11,792 bases of DNA from positions 1 to 11,792 of the forward strand of contig JBEIGE010000048.1 of the NCBI GenBank assembly GCA_040382055.1, in the 5' to 3' direction. This DNA comes from JBEIGE01 sp040382055 (GTDB lineage: Bacteria > Pseudomonadota > Gammaproteobacteria > Burkholderiales > Burkholderiaceae_C). Of this stretch, positions 7,046 through 11,792 are shown piece by piece. Position numbers and translations under genes: made by a program. Each line of letters opens with the position of its first letter. The stretch's first letter is position 1. Below the pieces are notes generated by a model. That model saw only the letters and a list, made by a program, of their open reading frames with translations. It ran no database searches and was not told the origin of the DNA.

Positions 7046-7493
7046 CTTCTGCAATCAGTTCAATCTCTACACAGGCCCCCATCGGGATCTGGGCCACACC
7101 AAAGGCGCTGCGCGCATGGGCACCTTTGTCGCCAAAAACCTGAGCAAACAACTCACTGGCACCGTTGGTGACCAAGTGTTGGTCGGTGAAGTCGCTGCTT
7201 GAGTTAACCAGCGACATAACCTTGACGATGCGCACAACGCGGTTGAGGTCGCCCACAGCGCTCTGGAGCGTTCCCAGCAAATCAATGGCAATGGCCCGTG
7301 CTGCAGCCTGGCCTTCTTCCAGTGCCATGTCCTGACCCAGCTTGCCTACCCACGGCTTACCCTGCTTTTTGGCAATGTGGCCACTTAAAAAGACCAGATT
7401 GCCGGTTTTCACAAACGGCAGGTAAGCCCCCGCCGGTGTGGCCAAGGGCGGCAGGGTAATGCCCAATTCAGTGAGTTTGGTCTGGATGCTCAT
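7038..7493 (-). CDS. RidA/YjgF/UK114-family protein
   Basis: RidA-type proteins are small trimeric cytosolic enzymes. Archetypal RidA hydrolyses reactive enamine/imine intermediates made by PLP enzymes and so protects against 2-aminoacrylate. The 151-residue product has the family landmarks: FVKTGNLVFLSGHIAKKQGKP near the N-terminus, a helical middle (AAARAIAIDLLGTLQSAVGDLNRVVRIVKVMSLVNS), and the C-terminal HARSAFGVAQIPMGACVEIELIAE, whose Arg is at the usual place for the residue that binds the substrate carboxylate. It is longer than archetypal RidA (about 130) and looks like the longer YjgF subgroup, whose exact substrates are less certain; hence no symbol is given. AAGGA (complement of 7500-7504) lies 6 nt before the ATG, supporting the start. 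It is divergent from comEC, with 89 bp between the two starts. Confidence 0.9.
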   Translation of the reverse strand: MSIQTKLTELGITLPPLATPAGAYLPFVKTGNLVFLSGHIAKKQGKPWVGKLGQDMALEEGQAAARAIAIDLLGTLQSAVGDLNRVVRIVKVMSLVNSSSDFTDQHLVTNGASELFAQVFGDKGAHARSAFGVAQIPMGACVEIELIAEVQ

Positions 7494-7499
7494 GGTATT

Positions 7500-7504
7500 T
7501 CCTT
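7500..7504 (-). promoter_or_regulatory. Ribosome binding site of the RidA-family gene
   Basis: AAGGA on the minus strand, 6 nt before the ATG ending at 7493. It is the clearest Shine-Dalgarno sequence of the core genes here; the divergent comEC start at 7583 has none that I can see. Confidence 0.7.
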
Positions 7505-7582
7505 GAAGAGTTGCGATTGAAATGGCGGGGGAGCGCGTTGTCCGGGCTTATGGCGACGCGCCCCTCCGGTTAGCATAAGTGT

Positions 7583-10105
7583 ATGCAAGCACGACGTATC
7601 CTGCCCGAGGGCGCAGCACTGCTGTTGCTGCCGGCTTTGACGGGCTGGCTCGGTGGTGTGGCTGTTCAGTTGCAGCAGCGTGAGCTTGATGCCTGGCCCG
7701 TTTATATGGCTTTTGTGCTTCTAGCCCTTTTGCTGCTTGGTCTTGTAGCTACGCAATTCATAGCGTTTCGCTGGAGGGCCGTTGGTGTGTTGATGGCGCT
7801 GGGTCTGCTCGCCTTTGGCACAACCGGATTGCGGGCCTCGGTGTTTCAGTCCCAGGCCTTGGCGGCAGAGTTGGAAGGGCGCGATTTAACCCTGACCGGG
7901 CTGATTGCCGCCATGCCGCAACGCAGTGATTCGGCCTTGCGTTTTCGCTTCAAGGTAGAAGAAGCCCAATTGGACGGCAAGCGCGTGAAACTGCCCCCGC
8001 TGGTGTATCTGGGCTGGTATGGCGGAGCCTGGCGTTCTGAGGGCGGCCAGGCCGAACTGCAGCGCGCTCCCGCACAGGTTCAGGCCGGTGAGCGTTGGAA
8101 GATGAATGTGCGCCTGAAAGCCCCGCACGGCGGGCTCAACCCGCATGGCTTTGATTTTGAGCTCTGGTTGTGGGAGCAGGGCCTGCAGGCCACGGGTTAT
8201 GTGCGTGCAGGCCAAAAAGACCCGGTGCCTGAGCGCCTGGCCGCAACCGGGCAGTACCCCGTAGAGCAGCTGCGCCAGCATGTCCGTGATGCAATTTTTA
8301 ACCGGCTGGCTACGCCCGAGCCGGGACAGGACCCTCGCGCTGCAGTCCGCTTGGCCGGCATTGTTGCTGCGTTGGTGGTGGGCGATCAGCAGGCCATAGA
8401 CCGTGCGGACTGGGACGTCTTTCGCGCCACAGGCATCGCGCACCTCATGTCTATTTCCGGCCTGCATGTGACCATGTTTGCCTGGCTGGCCACGCTGCTG
8501 GTCGGCTGGTTGTGGCGTCGCTCATCCGGCTTGTGTCTGGCCTGGCCGGCTCCGCACGCCGCACTGACCGGCGGGCTGTTGCTGGCCATTGCCTACGCGG
8601 TGTTCAGCGGCTGGGGCCTGCCTTCACAACGCACGGTCTGGATGTTGGCCACCGTAACGCTGCTGCGCTTGTCGGCCAGGCAGTGGCCCTGGCCTATGGT
8701 CTGGCTGCTGGTATGCGCTGTGGTGGTCGCGCTAGACCCCTGGGCGCTGTTGCAGCCGGGCTTCTGGTTGAGCTTTGTTGCCGTAGGTATTCTTTTTGCT
8801 TCTAATTCAGGAGCAAACAATACCTATGCAGAAAGGGCTAAAGGGGATAAAGGGACTAAACTGTCTGAAAGAATGGTGAGCCAGATTGTGCGCATGCTGC
8901 GCGAGCAGTGGGTGATCACGCTGGCGCTGGTACCGCTGACCTTGCTGCTCTTTGGGCAGGTGTCTGTGGTGGGACTGGCGGCCAATGCCTTGGCGATTCC
9001 CTGGGTCACGCTGCTGGTCACACCGCTGGCCATGTTGGGGGTGCTGTGGGCACCCGTGTGGGACCTGGCTGCGCTGGCTATTGCCGCCATGTCAGCCGTA
9101 CTGACGCCACTGGCTGCGCTGCCTTTTGCCACGCTCTCGACAGCGCAAGCGCCCTTGTGGGCGGCCTTGGCTGGCTTGCTGGGCGGCTTGTTGCTGGTGA
9201 TGCGGCTGCCTGGGTCTTTGCGTCTGGCTGGCCTGCCCTTGTTGCTGCCGGTATTGCTGTGGCAGGCTCCGCGCCCTGCACCGGGCGAGTTTGCGCTGCT
9301 GGCACCCGACATCGGCCAGGGCAACGCCGTGCTGGTGCAAACCGCCAGCCATGCCCTGCTGTACGACGCCGGACCGCGCTTTTCCCGCGAGAGCGATGCC
9401 GGCCACCGCGTGCTCGTCCCCCTGCTGCGTGCGCTCGATGTGCGGCTTGACACCTTGGTGCTCAGCCACCGCGACATCGATCACATCGGTGGCGCACCGG
9501 CGGTGCTGGCCATGCAGCCTGCAGCCGAATTGATCAGCTCCATCGAGGACAGCCATGAACTGCAACTGATCCGGCCAGCGCGCCGCTGTGAGGCTGGGCA
9601 ACGCTGGCGCTGGGACGAGGTGGACTTTGAGGTCTTGCACCCGCAACCGCAAGATTACGAGGTGGCGACGCGCAGCAACGCCCTGTCGTGTGTGCTGCGT
9701 ATCTCCAATGGCCGGCAAACCGTACTGTTGGCCGGCGACATTGAGCAGCCGCAGGAGCGAAAACTGGTGAACGCTGCCAAGGCCCTTGAGCAGGAGCGCG
9801 GAGCAACGCAAACTGCAGCCCAACTCAAGGCTGATGTCTTACTGGTGCCACACCACGGCAGCAAAACTTCCAGCAGCGACATCTTTCTGGACGCGGTGGC
9901 TCCCACACTAGCCTTGGTTCAGGCAGGTTATCGTAACCGCTACGCTCACCCGGCCCCACCCGTGCTGGCACGTTATGAGCAGCGAAACATCCAGGTGTTT
10001 GATTCGCCCCGCTGCGGTGCGGCAGCCTGGCGTTCAGACCAAGCCGCACAAGTGACCTGCCAGCGCGACAAGGCCCAGCGTTATTGGCATCACCGCTTGC
10101 CCTGA
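7583..10105 (+). CDS. comEC: DNA internalisation-related competence protein ComEC/Rec2
   Basis: ComEC forms the inner-membrane channel for single-stranded DNA during natural transformation. The 840 residues hold the full three-part layout. The N-terminal part has membrane segments and an OB-like DUF4131 region (about 1-220). The Competence domain (about 250-545) contains GIAHLMSISGLHVT (285-296). The metallo-beta-lactamase domain (about 570-800) has SHRDIDHIGG (H629, D631, D633, H634), AGDIEQPQE and LVPHHGSKTSSS (H757, H758). The metal ligands expected for the nuclease-like domain therefore look intact, and there is no frameshift. Between two Competence-domain membrane segments lies a hydrophilic, AT-richer loop (about residues 405-432) built on a 43-nt palindrome and a GGxTAAA-type triplicated run at 8832-8860. 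ATG 7583 has no clear ribosome site. A complete gene does not prove that the organism is competent. Confidence 0.94.
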   Translation: MQARRILPEGAALLLLPALTGWLGGVAVQLQQRELDAWPVYMAFVLLALLLLGLVATQFIAFRWRAVGVLMALGLLAFGTTGLRASVFQSQALAAELEGRDLTLTGLIAAMPQRSDSALRFRFKVEEAQLDGKRVKLPPLVYLGWYGGAWRSEGGQAELQRAPAQVQAGERWKMNVRLKAPHGGLNPHGFDFELWLWEQGLQATGYVRAGQKDPVPERLAATGQYPVEQLRQHVRDAIFNRLATPEPGQDPRAAVRLAGIVAALVVGDQQAIDRADWDVFRATGIAHLMSISGLHVTMFAWLATLLVGWLWRRSSGLCLAWPAPHAALTGGLLLAIAYAVFSGWGLPSQRTVWMLATVTLLRLSARQWPWPMVWLLVCAVVVALDPWALLQPGFWLSFVAVGILFASNSGANNTYAERAKGDKGTKLSERMVSQIVRMLREQWVITLALVPLTLLLFGQVSVVGLAANALAIPWVTLLVTPLAMLGVLWAPVWDLAALAIAAMSAVLTPLAALPFATLSTAQAPLWAALAGLLGGLLLVMRLPGSLRLAGLPLLLPVLLWQAPRPAPGEFALLAPDIGQGNAVLVQTASHALLYDAGPRFSRESDAGHRVLVPLLRALDVRLDTLVLSHRDIDHIGGAPAVLAMQPAAELISSIEDSHELQLIRPARRCEAGQRWRWDEVDFEVLHPQPQDYEVATRSNALSCVLRISNGRQTVLLAGDIEQPQERKLVNAAKALEQERGATQTAAQLKADVLLVPHHGSKTSSSDIFLDAVAPTLALVQAGYRNRYAHPAPPVLARYEQRNIQVFDSPRCGAAAWRSDQAAQVTCQRDKAQRYWHHRLP
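7748..7764. repeat. 17-nt imperfect palindrome inside comEC (first)
   Basis: GCTAC-N7-ATAGC, spacer GCAATTC, in frame as residues 56-61 (ATQFIA) within an N-terminal membrane segment. It has the same arms and spacing as the copy in the HAD gene at 4312-4328. Confidence 0.5.
8784..8826. repeat. 43-nt palindrome inside comEC (second)
   Basis: The outer arms TAGGTATT (8784-8791) and AATACCTA (8819-8826) are perfect complements. The inner arms TTTGCTTCT (8795-8803) and AGGAGCAAA (8809-8817) pair with one G-T wobble around the loop AATTC. The central GCTTC-TAATTCA-GGAGC (8798-8814) has the size and codon phase of the other 17-nt repeats. It encodes part of a hydrophilic loop. Confidence 0.7.
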
Positions 10106-10111
10106 TCAGGC

Positions 10112-10137
10112 TTCAGGGCTTGCAGGCAGCCCCATTC
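10112..10137. repeat. Direct repeat, left copy (near comEC)
   Basis: 26 bp beginning TTCAGGGCTTGC and ending GCAGCCCCATTC, 6 bp after the comEC stop. It matches 11660-11685 in the same orientation at 24 of 26 positions. Read on the minus strand it would encode NGAACKP-stop, almost the exact end of MltB (NGAASKP-stop). Confidence 0.8.
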
Positions 10138-10319
10138 ACAATCCCATTCAGACCTTGTGATTTGGGATAACCAGTAAGAACCTTGGTAACTTAAAGAAAG
10201 AGCTGGCCGTTTGCGGCAGCACTCTCGTGGCGGGGTTGACGGGACACTCTGCCAAACCTCAAAAAACCCAATAAACACGCGGTTTTGCACCTTTTGCCAC
10301 TAATTTGGACACCCAAAGA

Positions 10320-10349
10320 GTGGCTCACTTCAGTGTGCAAGCGAGCCAC
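10320..10349. repeat. Strong stem-loop in the fic leader region
   Basis: GTGGCTC (10320-10326) pairs perfectly with GAGCCAC (10343-10349). After an A/C mismatch, CTT pairs with AAG, leaving an 8-nt loop. No T-run follows on either strand, so an intrinsic terminator is not clear. It could be an RNA structure, a protein site or a remnant end of a mobile element. Confidence 0.5.
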
Positions 10350-10408
10350 CACTGTAGTGCAGGTTTCGAGTCCCTGTTTGGCTTTCGTACCAACGACCGC
10401 GTAGCCAC

Positions 10409-10448
10409 AAAAATGGGTGCAAATGGGTAAAAATGGGTGCAAATGGGC
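10409..10448. repeat. Tandem repeat, 20-bp unit twice (10-bp sub-unit four times)
   Basis: The unit AAAAATGGGTGCAAATGGGT occurs at 10409-10428 and again at 10429-10448 with one change. Within it AAATGGGT recurs every 10 bp, about one turn of the helix, so identical faces of the DNA are presented repeatedly. Confidence 0.75.
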
Positions 10449-10458
10449 GTCTTATTGG
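10431..10458 (+). promoter_or_regulatory. Possible operator of fic, distal copy
   Basis: A 28-bp element (two AAATGGG-type decamers followed by TTATTGG) that recurs at 10498-10525 with 24 of 28 identities. The copies are 67 bp apart in the same orientation. Two spaced direct copies in front of one gene suggest a regulator-binding site (inference). Confidence 0.35.
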
Positions 10459-10497
10459 GTTTGATCGATTACATGGACATACCTCCGACCGCCCCTT

Positions 10498-10525
10498 AAT
10501 TGGGTGTAAATGGGTGTATTATTGG
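10498..10525 (+). promoter_or_regulatory. Possible operator of fic, proximal copy
   Basis: The second copy of the 28-bp element ends 4 bp before the fic ATG at 10530, so a bound protein would block initiation complexes or transcription start. It includes TATTAT (10517-10522), which resembles a -10 box, but no -35 at correct spacing is visible. Confidence 0.35.
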
Positions 10526-10529
10526 TTCC

Positions 10530-11579
10530 ATGTTGCGCGCCGAATCCCTGCAAATCACTCCAGAAGTCCTCAGCCTGATCTCTCGGATCGATGAGTTCAA
10601 GGGCGCATGGCGCGCACTGGGCACGCTCGCACCGGACCGACTTTTGGCCTTGCGGCGCGTCGCCACTATCGAAAGCATTGGTTCCTCCACCCGCATCGAA
10701 GGCAGCAAGCTCTCCGACCGTGAGGTCGAAAAACTGCTATCTAAGCTTGAGATCAAGTCGTTCGAGACCCGCGACGAGCAGGAAGTGGCAGGCTACGCCG
10801 AGCTGATGGATCTGGTGTTCAGTTCGTGGCAGGACATTCCTTTCAACGAAAACCACATCAAGCAGTTGCACCAGACCCTGCTGCACCATAGCGGAAAGGA
10901 CGAACGGCACCGGGGCCAGTACAAGACCAATTCCAACAGTGTGGCGGCCTTCGATGAAAAGGGCACCCAAATCGGTATCGTGTTCGAAACCGCCAGTCCG
11001 TTTGACACACCGCGTTTGATGGCGGAATTGGTGGCGTGGGTCGCCCAAGAACGCGACAAGGCGCAACTGCACCCCCTGTTGATCATTTCAATCTTTGTCG
11101 TGGTCTTTCTGGAAATTCACCCATTCCAGGACGGCAACGGACGCCTCAGCCGCGTACTGACTACCCTGCTGCTGATTCAAGCAGGCTACGCCTACGTTCC
11201 CTACAGCTCGCTGGAAAGCGTGATTGAGGTCAACAAGGAAGCCTACTACCTGGCACTGCGCCAGACGCAGGGAACCATTCGGACAGATGCACCCAACTGG
11301 CAACCGTGGCTCGTGTTCTTCCTGCGGTCTCTCGCTGAGCAGGTTCGTCGACTGGAGAAAAAGGTCGAGCGCGAGAAGATCGTGCTTGCCGCCTTGCCGG
11401 AGCTGTCCTTGCAGATTGTGGAGTTCGCGCGCGAGCATGGTCGAGTGTCCATTGGTGATGCCATCAAACTAACAGGCGCCAGCCGGAACACGCTCAAACA
11501 GCATTTCAGAAATTTAACTGCGCGTGGCAGCTTGCATCAGCACGGCAGCGGGCGCGGCGTCTGGTATGACCTGCAGTAA
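10530..11579 (+). CDS. Fic-family protein adenylyltransferase with C-terminal winged helix
   Basis: Fic enzymes transfer AMP (more rarely other moieties) from a nucleotide to hydroxyls of target proteins. The 349-residue protein carries the canonical active site HPFQDGNGRLSR (197-208; catalytic H197, D201, R205, R208), so AMPylation is expected. Near the N-terminus SSTRIEG (52-58) fits the inhibitory S/T-x-x-x-E-G motif (S53, E57) placed N-terminal to the Fic core, as in class II auto-inhibited Fic proteins. The last 60 or so residues (GRVSIGDAIKLTGASRNTLK and a following wing) look like a winged helix-turn-helix. An N-terminal helical region and a charged coil (RRLEKKVEREK) complete it. ATG 10530 is preferred; an in-frame TTG at 10500 would add 10 residues read through the operator-like repeat. 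No ribosome site is obvious. There is no separate antitoxin. Targets are unknown. Confidence 0.93.
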   Translation: MLRAESLQITPEVLSLISRIDEFKGAWRALGTLAPDRLLALRRVATIESIGSSTRIEGSKLSDREVEKLLSKLEIKSFETRDEQEVAGYAELMDLVFSSWQDIPFNENHIKQLHQTLLHHSGKDERHRGQYKTNSNSVAAFDEKGTQIGIVFETASPFDTPRLMAELVAWVAQERDKAQLHPLLIISIFVVVFLEIHPFQDGNGRLSRVLTTLLLIQAGYAYVPYSSLESVIEVNKEAYYLALRQTQGTIRTDAPNWQPWLVFFLRSLAEQVRRLEKKVEREKIVLAALPELSLQIVEFAREHGRVSIGDAIKLTGASRNTLKQHFRNLTARGSLHQHGSGRGVWYDLQ

Positions 11580-11599
11580 AAAATGACACGTCAGACCAC

Positions 11600-11637
11600 C
11601 GGGTAAAAATTAAGTTGTACGCAACAATTTAAACCCG
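11600..11637. repeat. 38-nt interrupted palindrome after fic
   Basis: The nested arms are CGGGT/ACCCG, AAATT/AATTT and GTTG/CAAC around TACG, joined by AA steps (one AA lacks a partner). It lies between the convergent stops of fic (11579) and mltB (11661). With AT-rich arms it could act as a weak bidirectional terminator, but the stem has no adjacent long T-run; a protein-binding site is the alternative. Confidence 0.55.
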
Positions 11638-11659
11638 ATCAAGAATCGCTTTTGTGTCT

Positions 11660-11685
11660 TTCAGGGCTTGCTGGCAGCCCCGTTC
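11660..11685. repeat. Direct repeat, right copy (end of mltB)
   Basis: This copy covers the mltB stop and its last eight codons. It matches 10112-10137 at 24 of 26 positions and in the same orientation. A site at the 3' end of a gene, duplicated at the far side of a foreign-looking gene, is the classic mark of insertion that regenerates the gene end. Confidence 0.8.
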
Positions 11686-11792
11686 TGGACAACTTTGAGT
11701 ACCGCCTGGCCTAAATCAATCACGGCCATGGCGTAGTAGCTGCTCCAGTTGTAACGGGTGATGACATAAAAATTCTCGGTTCCGGCCACATA
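11661..11792 (-). CDS. mltB: Lytic murein transglycosylase B, C-terminal end (5' part beyond the window)
   Basis: The last 43 codons of a gene entering from the right edge on the minus strand, with a TGA at 11661-11663. The peptide contains FYVITRYNWSSYYAMAVIDLGQAV, which follows the conserved tail of MltB-type transglycosylases (FYVITRYN-x-S-x-xYAMAV-x-DL). These enzymes cut the MurNAc-GlcNAc bond of peptidoglycan without water and leave 1,6-anhydro-MurNAc, usually as periplasmic or outer-membrane lipoproteins. The catalytic glutamate and signal peptide lie outside the window, so activity cannot be judged. It converges on fic, with 81 bp between the stops. Confidence 0.85.
   Translation of the reverse strand, partial: YVAGTENFYVITRYNWSSYYAMAVIDLGQAVLKVVQNGAASKP

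Larger units (their letters stand above)
10106..10529. other. 424-bp gap before fic: repeats and hairpins, no convincing gene
   Basis: This stretch between the comEC stop and the fic start holds, in order, a 26-bp direct repeat, a stem-loop at 10320-10349, a small palindrome CACTGTAGTG at 10350-10359, 10-bp tandem repeats at 10409-10448, and a 28-bp duplicated element. Short open frames exist on both strands, but none has a ribosome site plus a plausible product. Codon-like structure is absent. No antitoxin-like gene precedes fic. Confidence 0.7.

Noticed and set aside
10112..10137. The 26-bp repeat as a shared intrinsic terminator (GGGCT/AGCCC stem)
   Set aside because: Neither copy is followed by a T-run on either strand, and the right copy is coding sequence of mltB; the stem is only 5 bp.
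10360..10400. A T-arm-like TTTCGAGTCCCTG followed by a CCA, suggesting a tRNA end
   Set aside because: The stem has a mismatch next to the loop, the distance to the CCA is wrong, and no anticodon or D arm lies upstream.
10191..10442. An 83-codon minus-strand frame across the gap before fic
   Set aside because: It starts inside the tandem repeats, crosses the hairpin, has no ribosome site and its product resembles nothing I know.

Overview
The window looks like a chromosomal segment of a betaproteobacterium of the family Comamonadaceae (Rhodoferax/Polaromonas-like). The inference rests on moderately GC-rich coding DNA, on housekeeping proteins of that type (PurM, Hda, PcnB, FolK, RidA, ComEC, MltB) and on the gene order. 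No rRNA, tRNA or CRISPR array was found.

Layout. Positions 1-906 are an accessory, lower-GC patch: the 3' end of an unrecognised protein gene overlaps (ATGA) a gene for an unrecognised two-pass membrane protein. A short intergenic stretch with a sequence like an IS3-family end follows. Positions 1086-6971 are core. purM is on the minus strand, and divergent from it runs a tight plus-strand block: AI-2E/PerM-family permease, hda, HAD-IB phosphatase, pcnB, folK. ridA (minus) and comEC (plus) are divergent and cover 7038-10105. From 10106 to 11660 lies a second accessory islet with one complete gene, a canonical Fic AMPylator with a C-terminal winged helix. Its leader is rich in repeats and a palindrome follows it. 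The window ends in the 3' end of mltB on the minus strand.

The core genes cover purine synthesis (purM), folate synthesis (folK), inactivation of DnaA-ATP after initiation (hda), RNA 3'-end polyadenylation (pcnB), removal of reactive enamines (ridA), DNA uptake (comEC) and peptidoglycan turnover (mltB). They are probably together by conserved neighbourhood and shared transcription, not as one pathway.

The most interesting signals are: (1) a 26-bp direct repeat (24/26) that brackets the fic islet, one copy being the 3' end of mltB; removing one copy plus the islet would restore a tight tail-to-tail comEC/mltB junction; (2) a 28-bp element duplicated 67 bp apart upstream of fic, together with 10-bp tandem repeats, suggesting an operator; (3) three 17-nt imperfect palindromes lying in the same codon phase inside the HAD gene and comEC; (4) an overlapping unknown gene pair at the left edge that could be an exported protein with its membrane partner.
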